Assembly (NCBI RefSeq): GCF_009928525.1
Contig: NZ_JAABOK010000003.1
Location: 620,001-684,000, forward strand
Direction of reading: 5' to 3'
Source: Chitinophaga solisilvae
GTDB taxonomy: Bacteria > Bacteroidota > Bacteroidia > Chitinophagales > Chitinophagaceae
DNA: 64,000 nt
Shown here: positions 16,892 to 25,359 of the stretch, one piece after another
Numbering within the stretch: the stretch's first letter is position 1
Layout: every line of letters begins with the position of its first letter
Notes under the pieces: generated by a model
The model's input: only the letters and a program-made list of their open reading frames with translations
Databases searched by the model: none
What the model was told of the DNA's origin: nothing
Position numbers and translations under genes: made by a program

Positions 16892-18268
16892 TTATGCGGG
16901 GATGTCAGTTAAATTATCTTTATAGTACTGATCGTTATCATGCTCCTGTATATCCGGCCCATGCTGTATTTTACGATTCAGCAGGTACAGAAACAGGGCA
17001 AACAGCAGCATATACACCAGGGTGAACAGCACGAGAGAAAACACCACCTGATCTGCCGTTACTTTTTTGGAAAGTGCATCGGAGGTGCGCAGTAATTTAT
17101 ATACGACCCACGGCTGCCGGCCTACTTCAGCAGCGTACCAGCCTACCTGGTTGGCAATCTGCGGGAGTAACACCGCCCAGGCAAATATGACCATCAGCCA
17201 CCGCTGGTTAAACAGTTTCTTCTTCCATAACAAAAATACCGCCAGCAGGGTAAGTCCTATCAGTATCATACCGATACTTATCATAATATGGTAAGTCTGG
17301 AATACAAAGTTCACCGCGCCGGGCCTGTCTTTTTCCGGCGTTGCCCTTAAACCTTCTACGGGCGTGCTGAAGCTGCCATGTGTGAGAAAGGAGAGGCCGC
17401 CGGGAATCTTAATACCGGTAGTTGTCTGTGTTTTATTATTGACCCAGCCTACCAGGTACATATCTGCTACTGCCAGGCTATCGTAATGCCCTTCCATAGC
17501 GGCGAGTTTGGCAGGCTGGTACTTGCTCACATAATGTGCGGAGCGGTGGCCGGTGAAGAGCTGCAGCAAAGCTGCTATCACGGCTACGGACAGCCCTACC
17601 TTAAACATTGCCTGTGCATGTTGTTCAAAGCGGCGCTTCAGTATATACCATGCTGCCACACTCATCACCATGAAAGACCCGGCGAGGAATGCCCCGATGA
17701 TAACATGGGCGAAGCGGTCCGCGCTGGAGGGATTATTCACCATGGCCCAGAAATCTGTTACCACGGCGCGCGCACCCAGGTCATGGCCTTCAATTTTGTA
17801 CCCGGCGGGCGTTTGCTGCCAGGAGTTGGCAATCACAATCCACAGGGCAGAGAAGATAGACCCCAGCGCCACCATGATGGTAGAAAAATAATGTACGGCT
17901 TTATGCACCCGGTCCCAGCCAAACAGCAATACTCCCAGGAATGCGGATTCCATAGCAAAGGCAAAGATGCCTTCCGCTGCCAGCGCGCTACCGAAAATAT
18001 CGCCTACATAATGGGAATACGTTGCCCAGTTGGTGCCGAATTCAAACTCCATCACAATGCCGGTAGCCACGCCGATACCAAAGATGAGTGCAAATATCTT
18101 GATCCAGAATTTGGTGATTTCCTTATATACCTGCCTGCCTGTTTTCAGGTAAAGTCCTTCCATGATAACAAGACATACTCCCAGCCCTATACTCAGCGGA
18201 GGATAGATGTAGTGAAAGGCAATCGTGAAGGCAAACTGTATTCTGGATAGTATTTCTACGGATGGCAT
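16892..18268 (-). CDS. cydA: Cytochrome bd oxidase subunit I
   Basis: A 458-residue membrane protein that binds the haems of the bd oxidase and the quinol. His19 in FTIAFHYIYPPLS is at the position of the haem ligand His19 in E. coli CydA, and GWYAAEVGRQPWVVY is the conserved C-terminal motif. It is shorter than E. coli CydA (522), which fits the short Q-loop class. It leads the cydAB operon; an exact TAnnTTTG box lies about 19 nt upstream of the ATG, giving a leader of around 15 nt. Menaquinol is the expected donor in Bacteroidota. Confidence 0.96.
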   Translation of the reverse strand: MPSVEILSRIQFAFTIAFHYIYPPLSIGLGVCLVIMEGLYLKTGRQVYKEITKFWIKIFALIFGIGVATGIVMEFEFGTNWATYSHYVGDIFGSALAAEGIFAFAMESAFLGVLLFGWDRVHKAVHYFSTIMVALGSIFSALWIVIANSWQQTPAGYKIEGHDLGARAVVTDFWAMVNNPSSADRFAHVIIGAFLAGSFMVMSVAAWYILKRRFEQHAQAMFKVGLSVAVIAALLQLFTGHRSAHYVSKYQPAKLAAMEGHYDSLAVADMYLVGWVNNKTQTTTGIKIPGGLSFLTHGSFSTPVEGLRATPEKDRPGAVNFVFQTYHIMISIGMILIGLTLLAVFLLWKKKLFNQRWLMVIFAWAVLLPQIANQVGWYAAEVGRQPWVVYKLLRTSDALSKKVTADQVVFSLVLFTLVYMLLFALFLYLLNRKIQHGPDIQEHDNDQYYKDNLTDIPA

Positions 18269-18286
18269 AATAACAGAATTATGTTA

Positions 18287-18294
18287 CAAAGGTA
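18287..18294 (-). promoter_or_regulatory. -7 promoter box of cydAB
   Basis: TACCTTTG on the minus strand matches TAnnTTTG exactly and lies 19 nt upstream of the cydA ATG. No TTG is found at the -33 distance, which may mean activator-dependent transcription. Confidence 0.55.
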
Positions 18295-18560
18295 GTGGCC
18301 GGGTAAATCCGCGAACCTGATGTTTATCATGAATTTATTAAATAATAATTCATTACTTAGCCGTCTGCACAGATGGTTTTTCCCATGAAGCTGTTTTATT
18401 GTATGATAACGCTTTTACCGGGATGAGGGTTGAGTTTTTAAACGGTGGCTGATAAATATCATGGCTGTGCTGATCGTCATATTCCGCGTAGTATAAAAAT
18501 ACACATGAATGATATGCGGTGTATTTATTATCTTCAAAGGAGATTTTTGGTTTACTTGAG
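18295..18560. other. Intergenic region upstream of cydAB
   Basis: About 270 bases without a supported gene between the cydA promoter and the hairpin at 18561-18593. No conserved RNA fold recognised. A plus-strand small RNA ending at that hairpin cannot be excluded. Confidence 0.45.
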
Positions 18561-18593
18561 AAAACGTCCCGCTGAGTAGCGGGACGTTTTTTT
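18561..18593. terminator. Strong hairpin terminator downstream of oxidoreductase gene
   Basis: AAAACGTCCCGC and GCGGGACGTTTT form a perfect 12-bp stem around TGAGTA. The plus-strand side has a run of seven T; the minus-strand side has four T. It lies 37 nt past the stop of the minus-strand oxidoreductase and can end its message, but the better T-run is on the plus strand. Confidence 0.75.
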
Positions 18594-18629
18594 ATGGGGC
18601 ATTCTTCTGAAATGTATTACTGTAGATGA

Positions 18630-19637
18630 TTACAGCGAAATGATGACTTTCCCGAAATGATTACCGCTCAGCATATGCCGGAAAGCGTCCTGTACATGCT
18701 CCATATCAAATACGGCATCAATCACCGGCCTGATGTTATTGGTTTCAATGGCCGCCGCAAAATTTTTGAAACTCTGTAAGCTGCCGGTGGAGAAGCCCTG
18801 CAGGCGTACATAAGAAGAGACAAGGGTGAAAAGATCTACTGGTAGCTGCGCTCCGCCGATAAACCCTACCGCACCTACGAAGCCGTTCATGCGGACAGAC
18901 TTCACCGAATTGACGATGCTGGCAGCGCCGGCCACGTCGATGGTAGCATGAACGCCCTCGCCACCGGTGAGCCTTTTCACTTCTTCGTGCCAGTGAGGTA
19001 TTTTTTTATAGTCAATGATTTCGTGTGCGCCCAGTTGTTGCAGCTTTTCCATTTTTGAAGGGCTGCCGGTAGTGGCAATTACGCGCGCGCCCGCTGCCAG
19101 CGCAATCTGCAGGGCAAAGAGGGAAACGCCGCCGGTGCCTTGTGTGAGCACGGTCTGCCCCGGTTGAATAGCGGCATATTCCATCAGGCCGGTCCAGGCA
19201 GTGGTGCCGGCTACCGGCAGGGAGGCCGCTTCTATGCTGGTCAGATTTGCCGGAGTGGCTATCAGCGCGGTTTCCGGCTGGATGCTGAATTCCGCCAGGC
19301 CTCCCGGCGTATTGGAGCCGGTGCGTACCTGGTTGGTTGCCACGCTGTTGCTGCCGTGCTGCCACTGCTGTACAAAGTGCGTAGTTACGCGGTCGCCCGC
19401 CTTCCAGCGGGTAACAGCCTCGCCTGTGGCCACCACCACGCCGGCGCTGTCTGCTCCGGGGATGGCCGGCAGCGCTTTAGCCGGATTATATACGCCCTGC
19501 ACCAGTGCTATATCCAGGTAATTAAGACTAACCGCCTCTACTTTTATCAGTACCTCATGCGCCGCCGGTACAGGGACGGGAATGTTTGTCAGCCGCAGAT
19601 TGTCTATTCCGAAATGATCATATTGTATTGCTTTCAT
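18630..19637 (-). CDS. Quinone-oxidoreductase-like zinc-independent MDR dehydrogenase
   Basis: A 335-residue medium-chain dehydrogenase/reductase. The N-terminal catalytic domain lacks the structural-zinc Cys cluster, and the Rossmann domain has TQGTGGVSLFALQIALAAGA followed by RVIATTGSPSKM, typical of the NAD(P)H:quinone reductase branch. It is divergent from an HxlR regulator gene with 120 bases between, containing a perfect TTGGTA-N7-TACCAA inverted repeat. HxlR regulators often control neighbouring quinone or aldehyde reductases. A near-consensus promoter (CAATTTTG at 19660-19667 on the minus strand, with a TTG about 20 nt upstream) precedes the ATG. Reduction of reactive quinones is the likely role. 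Confidence 0.85.
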   Translation of the reverse strand: MKAIQYDHFGIDNLRLTNIPVPVPAAHEVLIKVEAVSLNYLDIALVQGVYNPAKALPAIPGADSAGVVVATGEAVTRWKAGDRVTTHFVQQWQHGSNSVATNQVRTGSNTPGGLAEFSIQPETALIATPANLTSIEAASLPVAGTTAWTGLMEYAAIQPGQTVLTQGTGGVSLFALQIALAAGARVIATTGSPSKMEKLQQLGAHEIIDYKKIPHWHEEVKRLTGGEGVHATIDVAGAASIVNSVKSVRMNGFVGAVGFIGGAQLPVDLFTLVSSYVRLQGFSTGSLQSFKNFAAAIETNNIRPVIDAVFDMEHVQDAFRHMLSGNHFGKVIISL

Positions 19638-19701
19638 GACAGTAATTATTTTGATGAAGCAAAATTGAAGGTTAACTTTACATCAGACAAGTATGCACTT
19701 T

Positions 19702-19720
19702 TTGGTACTATAGATACCAA
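19702..19720. promoter_or_regulatory. Candidate HxlR operator
   Basis: TTGGTA-CTATAGA-TACCAA: perfect 6-bp inverted arms with a 7-base spacer, between the divergent oxidoreductase and HxlR genes and 37 nt before the HxlR start. The size and 7-base spacing resemble operators reported for YodB-type HxlR regulators. Direct binding is inferred. Confidence 0.6.
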
Positions 19721-19757
19721 TTGGAAACTATTATTGATAATCAATAATTTAAAAATT

Positions 19758-20102
19758 GTGAAAACAAAAAAAAATAATCATACCGATACGATATGCGCCG
19801 TAGATTATGCCTTTCAGCGCATAGGCGGCAAACACAAGGGAAGAGTTATTTACCAGCTGAGAAATGGAATAAAAAGATATGGTGAGCTACGTAGGCTCGT
19901 TACCGGTATAACCGCCAAAATGCTCACACAGGTATTGAGAGAGCTGGAAGATGATGAGCTGATTACCCGCACCGTATACCTGGAAGTGCCACCGAGAGTA
20001 GAATACGAACTGACGGATACGGGACGGGAACTGCTGCCGTTTATCAGGCTGCTGGCGGATTGGGGAAAGCAGCAGATGGAAAAAGAAATTATTGCTGAAT
20101 AA
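19758..20102 (+). CDS. HxlR family winged-helix regulator
   Basis: A 114-residue HxlR-type regulator, using GTG 19758; the frame runs further upstream through the neighbour's antisense, but nothing there looks like a protein. The family pattern is complete: an N-terminal Cys (DTICAVDYAF) that in thiol-sensing members reacts with quinones or aldehydes, then GGKHKGRVIYQLRNG, ITAKMLTQVLRELEDDELI and VPPRVEYELTDTGRELLPF. It is divergent from a quinone-reductase-like gene and probably represses it through the inverted repeat at 19702-19720. Its TAA stop is formed by the first bases of palindrome copy 3. Confidence 0.88.
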   Translation: MKTKKNNHTDTICAVDYAFQRIGGKHKGRVIYQLRNGIKRYGELRRLVTGITAKMLTQVLRELEDDELITRTVYLEVPPRVEYELTDTGRELLPFIRLLADWGKQQMEKEIIAE

Positions 20103-20221
20103 TTACGAATTACGAATTGCGAATTACGAATGAGGAGCGAAGATCTAAGCGGATAAAGAATTTACTTCTTCGCTTAGATCTTCGCTCCTCATTCGTAATT
20201 CGCAATTCGTAATTCGTAATT
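20101..20221. repeat. Heptamer-armed palindrome, copy 3 (stops of both neighbours fused)
   Basis: Symmetric palindrome with mirrored heptamer arms and a stem containing GAGCGAAGATCTAAGCG and its complement. The HxlR stop (20100-20102) and the FKBP stop (20220-20222, minus strand) both overlap its outermost bases as TAATTACG, so nothing but the repeat lies between two convergent genes. Confidence 0.95.
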
Positions 20222-20954
20222 ATTTATTTTCTTGCTGTACAATTTCCAGCAGCTCTACATCAAATACCAATGCACTGCCCGGTCCGATCTTTGGTCCGGC
20301 CTGGCGCTCGCCGTAGGCAAGTTCTGAAGGGATGAAGAGGCGCCATTTGGAACCTACCGGCATCAGCTGCAGGGCTTCAGTCCAGCCTTTGATAACACCG
20401 CTTACAGGGAAGGAGATAGGTTCGCCTCTGTCTACGGAGCTGTCGAATACGGTACCATCGATGAGCGTACCGTGGTAGTGTGTTTTAACTTTATCATTGA
20501 TGGTAGGCTTAGGACCATTACCTTCTTTAATGATCTGGTATTGCAGACCGCTGGGAAGCGTTACCACACCTGGTTTGGATTTGTTCTCTGCCAGGAATTT
20601 TACGCCCGCCTCACGGTTCTTTGCGGACTTTTCAGCTTTCAGTTGCTGCAGGTAGTTACTGATGCTCATATCACTTTGTTCTTTTGACAGTGTTAAAGTT
20701 TTATTGGTCAGCGCATCCTGGATAGCTTTAGCCAGGAGTGCGGTGTTTACATTGTTTAAGCCCTGTAATTTCAGGTTCTCTGCGATATTAAGACCTATAC
20801 CATAACTCACAGAATCAAGGCTGGTTTTCAGGGGAGACGGTTTAACCGCAGGCTTTCCTGCAACCGGCTTAGGTTTGGCAGCAGGCTTTGTCTGGCTGAA
20901 GCCTGGCAGGGCCAGCAATCCCAATGCGCCTGCGAATAAGTATTTTTTGTACAT
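20220..20954 (-). CDS. FKBP-type peptidyl-prolyl isomerase
   Basis: A 244-residue exported prolyl isomerase. A signal peptide ends near GFSQ (residue 21), followed by a Lys/Pro-rich linker, an N-terminal helical dimerisation domain like that of Mip/FkpA (SVSYGIGLNIAENLKLQ) and a C-terminal FKBP domain from about residue 130 (SGLQYQIIKEGNGPKPTIND, FDSSVDRGEPISFPV, VIKGWTEALQLMP and SELAYGERQAG). It should assist folding of periplasmic or outer-membrane proteins. It abuts palindrome copy 3. Confidence 0.93.
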   Translation of the reverse strand: MYKKYLFAGALGLLALPGFSQTKPAAKPKPVAGKPAVKPSPLKTSLDSVSYGIGLNIAENLKLQGLNNVNTALLAKAIQDALTNKTLTLSKEQSDMSISNYLQQLKAEKSAKNREAGVKFLAENKSKPGVVTLPSGLQYQIIKEGNGPKPTINDKVKTHYHGTLIDGTVFDSSVDRGEPISFPVSGVIKGWTEALQLMPVGSKWRLFIPSELAYGERQAGPKIGPGSALVFDVELLEIVQQENK

Positions 20955-21021
20955 AAAGTTGTGGTTATCAGTAATATTGAATCAATAAGGCTTTGATAAG
21001 TGGATGCAATATAAAATAATT

Positions 21022-21092
21022 AGCGGTTAGCGTTCAGCTTTTAGCTTTTATTTCACAAAATTGGAAAGCCAGAGTGCTGAATACTAACCGCT
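21022..21092. repeat. Imperfect inverted repeat downstream of CocE-like gene
   Basis: Arms of 17 bases (21022-21038 and 21076-21092) match with two differences. The core reads as TTAGCTTTTAG-type repeats. It lies between the CocE-like stop (21113) and the FKBP gene and could act as a terminator, but it lacks a T-run and differs from the heptamer family. Confidence 0.55.
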
Positions 21093-21112
21093 GTCAGTAT
21101 AATAGTGGCCTG

Positions 21113-23005
21113 TTATTGCAGAACAGGCAGTATAATATTGGAAGGATGACCGGCATCATGATAGATGCGGATATCAGCTTTTTTGAAATCCTTGCTAGTA
21201 GCCTTGTAAATGTCCATGAACTGCTGCGGGTTACGGTCTGCCAGCGGGAACCAGCTGCTTTGTACCTGAATCATAATACGGTGGCCTTTCTGGAAGGTAT
21301 GGGCTACATCCGGTAACGTGAATTTCACTTTGGTGGGTTCGCCGGGAACGAATGGTTCCGGTTTCTCAAAGCTGTTACGGAATTTACCACGCATAATTTC
21401 TCCGCGTACAAGCATCTGATAGCCGCCCATCGGGTAAGTGGAAGAAGGAACACGGTAATGCTCGGAGGAGGCTTCTTCTTCATACCTGAAATCGTCCGGG
21501 AACACATCAATGAGTTTTACCACAAAATCCGCGTCAGTACCGGTGGTACTGGCGATGAGGTCAGCAATCACCGGGCCGGCCAGGGTAATGTCCTTGTCCA
21601 GCACTTCAGATTCAAATACTGCCACATCCGGCCTGCGGGACGCAAAACGCTGATCGTCTGTCATATAGTTGATGGTGCGTTTGAAATGTACATCTTCCGT
21701 ATAGGGAACAGGCCTGGCCGGATCGCTGATGTATTCGCTGTAGCTGCCGGCAACAGCAGGTTTGGCGAATGACAGCTTGCCGTCAGGCTGCAGATACAGC
21801 GGTGATGCCGCAATATCCTTCGGAGGCCATACCGGGAACTCTTTCCATTTGTTTTCGCCGGTCATGAAGATGGTGGCTTCTGCAATTTTAGGTTCAGGGC
21901 CTTTGCCTTTCAGGTAGTAGTTGAAGAACGGTATCTCGATGTTGCGGGCATAATAGTCAGCGGTATTGCTGCCGAAGCGGACATTACCGAGGTGAGTGCC
22001 ATCGTTGGATGCCCACTGGCCATGATACCAGGGGCCCATTACAATGCGGTTGGTTGCCTGCGGATTTTGCTGTTCAATGGCACGGTAGGTTTCCCATGCG
22101 CCATAGCAGTCTTCCGCATCAAATACGCCGCCTACTACCAGCATGGCTGGTTTCAGGTTATGCAGCGCACTGCTCACATTACGCGCTTTCCAGTAGTCGT
22201 CATAGTTAGGATGCTCGTACATTTCATGCCAGAAACGTACGCTGTCGCCGATAATCTTTGCGAATTCGGGCAACGCACCTGTTTCCAGGTAGAATTTATA
22301 GTTGTCGTGCGTATAGTATTTATAACCTTTCGGGCCTACAGTAGTAGGTTTAGGATGCGGTTGGTCAAATGCGGTATAGAAGGCAAATGCATCGGAGAGC
22401 ATGAAAGCGCCGTTGTGGTGGAAGTCATCACCCAGGAACCAGTTGGTAACAGGCGCCTGCGGGCTAACTGCCTTCAGTGCCGGATGGCCGCTGAGAGAGG
22501 CCATGGAAGAATAGAAGCCGGGATAGGAAATACCGAACACGCCTACATTACCGTTGTTGCCGGCGAGGTTCTTCACCAGCCAGTCGATGGTATCGTAGGT
22601 ATCGCTGGCCTCATCGATCTCATTCTTTCCCTTTTTGCTTTTGTTAAAGGGACGTACGTTCACAAATTTACCTTCACTCATCCAGGTACCTCTTACATCC
22701 TGTATCACCATGATGTAACCTTCATGCAGGTATTGGTTGTAATGGTTCTTGTACAGCTGACGGTAGTTTTTTTCACCGTAAGGCGCGCAGGAATAAGGCG
22801 TGCGCGACATGAGGATAGGATGTTTTTCTGACTGATCTTTAGGCAGATAGACAGACGTAAACAATTTAACACCATCCCGCATAGGGATATAGATTTCCTT
22901 CTTGGTATAATTTTCATACATCCAGAGGGAATCCTGGTTAACAGCTTTGGTAACAGCCGGTAGGATAAACAGCGCGGCGCAGGCCAGCAGCAGCCATTTT
23001 CTCAT
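21113..23005 (-). CDS. CocE/NonD family hydrolase
   Basis: A 630-residue secreted hydrolase of the X-Pro dipeptidyl peptidase/cocaine esterase type. A signal peptide covers residues 1-22. An alpha/beta-hydrolase domain carries the nucleophile elbow VFGISYPGFYSS with Ser160, and the C-terminal jelly-roll domain (residues about 400-620) is typical of the glutaryl-7-ACA acylase/alpha-amino-ester hydrolase group. It should hydrolyse acyl or peptide bonds in the periplasm. It is the only gene in its unit; the FKBP gene lies downstream and an MmcQ/YjbR gene upstream, both on the same strand. Confidence 0.9.
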   Translation of the reverse strand: MRKWLLLACAALFILPAVTKAVNQDSLWMYENYTKKEIYIPMRDGVKLFTSVYLPKDQSEKHPILMSRTPYSCAPYGEKNYRQLYKNHYNQYLHEGYIMVIQDVRGTWMSEGKFVNVRPFNKSKKGKNEIDEASDTYDTIDWLVKNLAGNNGNVGVFGISYPGFYSSMASLSGHPALKAVSPQAPVTNWFLGDDFHHNGAFMLSDAFAFYTAFDQPHPKPTTVGPKGYKYYTHDNYKFYLETGALPEFAKIIGDSVRFWHEMYEHPNYDDYWKARNVSSALHNLKPAMLVVGGVFDAEDCYGAWETYRAIEQQNPQATNRIVMGPWYHGQWASNDGTHLGNVRFGSNTADYYARNIEIPFFNYYLKGKGPEPKIAEATIFMTGENKWKEFPVWPPKDIAASPLYLQPDGKLSFAKPAVAGSYSEYISDPARPVPYTEDVHFKRTINYMTDDQRFASRRPDVAVFESEVLDKDITLAGPVIADLIASTTGTDADFVVKLIDVFPDDFRYEEEASSEHYRVPSSTYPMGGYQMLVRGEIMRGKFRNSFEKPEPFVPGEPTKVKFTLPDVAHTFQKGHRIMIQVQSSWFPLADRNPQQFMDIYKATSKDFKKADIRIYHDAGHPSNIILPVLQ

Positions 23006-23080
23006 AAACAGATTTTTTTGTTAGATGTGGGCTAAAGTAACAAAAAAATCAGGTACTGCCGGCAGGAAATGGGTGAGCGG

Positions 23081-23431
23081 TTATTGAGCCAGCTTCTCCC
23101 TTTCCTTTTTGGGCAGAGAAGCCACTACCAGGTCATAGGAATTTTTAATCCATTCCAGTATCAGCTTGTTAGAAATGTTGGAATGCATATCAACGGTATT
23201 CCAGTGTTTTTTGTTCATATGATAGCCGGGAGTAACGCCTTCATAGCGCTCACGCAGCTCAACCGCTTCATCCGGATCACATTTCAGGTTGATGGATTCG
23301 AAACTTTCAATATCAGTCAGGGTAAACAACTTCCCGGAAACCTTATACACCAGCGTTTGTTCGCCGAAAGGAAATTCTTCCGTGACGCCGGGCAGAGACA
23401 GACAATATTCGCGGAATTGCTCAATATTCAT
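23081..23431 (-). CDS. MmcQ/YjbR family protein
   Basis: A 116-residue protein of the MmcQ/YjbR fold, often called a DNA-binding-like domain. Matching segments are MNIEQFREYCLSLPGVTEEF, TLVYKVSGKLFTL, INLKCDPDEAVELRE and GYHMNKKHWNTVD, which occur in that order in the family. ATG 23431 is chosen; an ATG at 23455 would add eight residues. The biochemical role of the family is not settled. Confidence 0.85.
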   Translation of the reverse strand: MNIEQFREYCLSLPGVTEEFPFGEQTLVYKVSGKLFTLTDIESFESINLKCDPDEAVELRERYEGVTPGYHMNKKHWNTVDMHSNISNKLILEWIKNSYDLVVASLPKKEREKLAQ

Positions 23432-23545
23432 AAGATATGTACTTGTGGATAACAAAGATAGGGAAAGAGGAGAAGAAAGGCCGCTGCCGGGTATGGCCGC
23501 TGCCGGAAATACAATCGTTTTATTACCTCTTCATTCTGCTGCTGC

Positions 23546-24442
23546 TTATTTATTCTTTACCACTTTATAGCGATAGCTGATTTCTTCTCCTAACCCGGAC
23601 AGCTGAATACTTTCAGGGTAGCGCTCATTCTTCATTTTAGTATTCACCGTTACAGGCACTGCTTGCCCGTTCAACTGATATGTAACAGCAGTAATATGGT
23701 GAAGACTTACCAGGTACGGATACCCGATGCCTTCTTCCGGATTGCGGTAAGCGGTGACCAGCCTTGCCAGTACCGGGTTCCTGGACAACTGCGGATAAAG
23801 TGCATTCCGTTGCTGACCATACTGCATCGTGAAGGTATACTCCCGTTTTACTGCGGGGGCGCGGTTAGGGATTACATGATTCAGGTAATGAAATTGCTGC
23901 AGGTCATTGCCTGTATAGCTGAATTCATCGTACAGCAGCCATTTGATAAAGTCAAGGTAGGCCGTGTCTTTGATGCCCGACATGCTGAGCTGCAGATCAC
24001 CGTTGATCTGCAGGGAGGTGGTATCATAACCGGAAATTTCCGTACCGTATTCCCGGTACTTTGTAGTGTAGGTGATTACTCTGCCTGTTTCCCATATGAT
24101 AGAATCCTGCTGACTGAGGCTTTTGGTGGTATTATCATTTTCATGGTAGTACCTGGCTGTTTTCACATATCCGTTGGCGTTATACGTGAATGTTACGTAG
24201 TTCTGCCACATGCGGTAGGAGGGGTTATAGTCCCATCTTTCCTTTACCTGCTGCCGTTCGTTGTATACCAGGCTGTCTTTCGGCAGGCCATTGATACGGA
24301 TAGCGGTAACCAGGTAGCTGCTGTCTTCAGGTGGTTCCGGGGCAGGGCCGGAGCCGCCGTCATCATTTTTACGGCAGCTGCATATAAGTATGCCTGCTAA
24401 AAGCAGGAAATAACACGGATAAAATAAAGACGGACGTTTCAA
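23546..24442 (-). CDS. Paralogous lipoprotein, array member 4 (TTG start)
   Basis: A 298-residue lipoprotein of unknown function. The signal is nearly the same as in the next gene (FYPCYFLLLAGILICSC), ending in a lipobox, and is followed by RKNDD, a Lys/acidic export-like motif. The body has repeated short Tyr-rich strands (DSLVYNERQQVKERWDYN, YVTFTYNANGYVKTARYY), which resemble single YD/RHS-type repeats. The start codon is TTG at 24442: there is no other start before the signal. It is the last of four genes in one operon with 7-nt gaps (27181 down to 23546). The protein has diverged most from its neighbours. Confidence 0.82.
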   Translation of the reverse strand: MKRPSLFYPCYFLLLAGILICSCRKNDDGGSGPAPEPPEDSSYLVTAIRINGLPKDSLVYNERQQVKERWDYNPSYRMWQNYVTFTYNANGYVKTARYYHENDNTTKSLSQQDSIIWETGRVITYTTKYREYGTEISGYDTTSLQINGDLQLSMSGIKDTAYLDFIKWLLYDEFSYTGNDLQQFHYLNHVIPNRAPAVKREYTFTMQYGQQRNALYPQLSRNPVLARLVTAYRNPEEGIGYPYLVSLHHITAVTYQLNGQAVPVTVNTKMKNERYPESIQLSGLGEEISYRYKVVKNK

Positions 24443-24449
24443 GGTGATA

Positions 24450-25352
24450 TTATTTTATGTCAATACGTTTATAGGTAGCAGTATACCGGGCTGTATGGGC
24501 AGGCGTGCTGTCATCTGCCGGGTAGTTGATAATCATTTCTTTCCACTGATTGCTTCTGTCGTAAGTATACGTGTAGGTGACTCTTATCGGCGGAGCGTTG
24601 TTGATAACGGTTGAAGTGGCGCTCAGACAGAGTGGGCCTGCAATCAGGTACTGGTAGGTAGAGAGGTACATTCTCATGACAGGGTCACCTGCCACCAGGC
24701 GGTACATATGATTCGGGTTATCCGTATATCCAAAAGTAATCTCTGTGTCTTCCTGTGTGGAAGGGCCCCACCAGGTATCGGTGATGTAATAGTGGCTGCC
24801 GGCGAATTTCAATCCTTCATTGTTGTAGGTGAGATTCTGGTAGTATACTCTTTTAGCTGAGCCTTTGACGTGATCCCGTAGTACAACAGTATCTCTTGTG
24901 CCATGCATGATAACCTGTCCGGCTTCGTTTGCCAGGATCTGATCAGCCCCTTTACCCATAGAAGTGCCATCCGGTACAAAGGATTCTGTGTATATGGTCG
25001 TCTTACTGCCGGTAGTGATAGTGGTACCCTGAACTCTCCGTAGGAAGATGCCTGTTTCATTTAGAAAAAGATTATAGCCGGTTGCAGTACCATTGTTGCC
25101 ATAGATATATTCAATGTACTTGTTGTATGATTTTTCCTTCGCATTGTAATGCCAGGATTTTGTCAGCTTGCCCCGGTTATTGTATTCAAAACTATCCAAC
25201 GGTACGCCATCCAGCGAAAGAGTATTGATAAGGGAGATGTAGTTCACCGGTTCCGGGTTACCACCGTCGCTTTTTTTACGGCAGCTGCTGCAGGTAAGGA
25301 TACCTGCCAGAAGCAGGAAATAGCACGGATAAAAAAAAGATAGATGCTTCAC
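24450..25352 (-). CDS. Paralogous lipoprotein, array member 3 (GTG start)
   Basis: A 300-residue lipoprotein closely related to the gene upstream, with matching blocks such as SLINTLSLDG, DSFEYNNRGKLTKSWHYN and VTYTYTYDRSNQWKEMIINY. The signal ends in a lipobox with two Cys (CSSC) before RKK. The start codon is GTG at 25352; no other in-frame start precedes the signal sequence. It starts 7 nt after the stop of member 2, and member 4 follows 7 nt later. Tandem duplication is obvious. No catalytic motif is seen; a structural or adhesive surface role is possible. Confidence 0.83.
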   Translation of the reverse strand: MKHLSFFYPCYFLLLAGILTCSSCRKKSDGGNPEPVNYISLINTLSLDGVPLDSFEYNNRGKLTKSWHYNAKEKSYNKYIEYIYGNNGTATGYNLFLNETGIFLRRVQGTTITTGSKTTIYTESFVPDGTSMGKGADQILANEAGQVIMHGTRDTVVLRDHVKGSAKRVYYQNLTYNNEGLKFAGSHYYITDTWWGPSTQEDTEITFGYTDNPNHMYRLVAGDPVMRMYLSTYQYLIAGPLCLSATSTVINNAPPIRVTYTYTYDRSNQWKEMIINYPADDSTPAHTARYTATYKRIDIK

Positions 25353-25359
25353 GGTAGTA

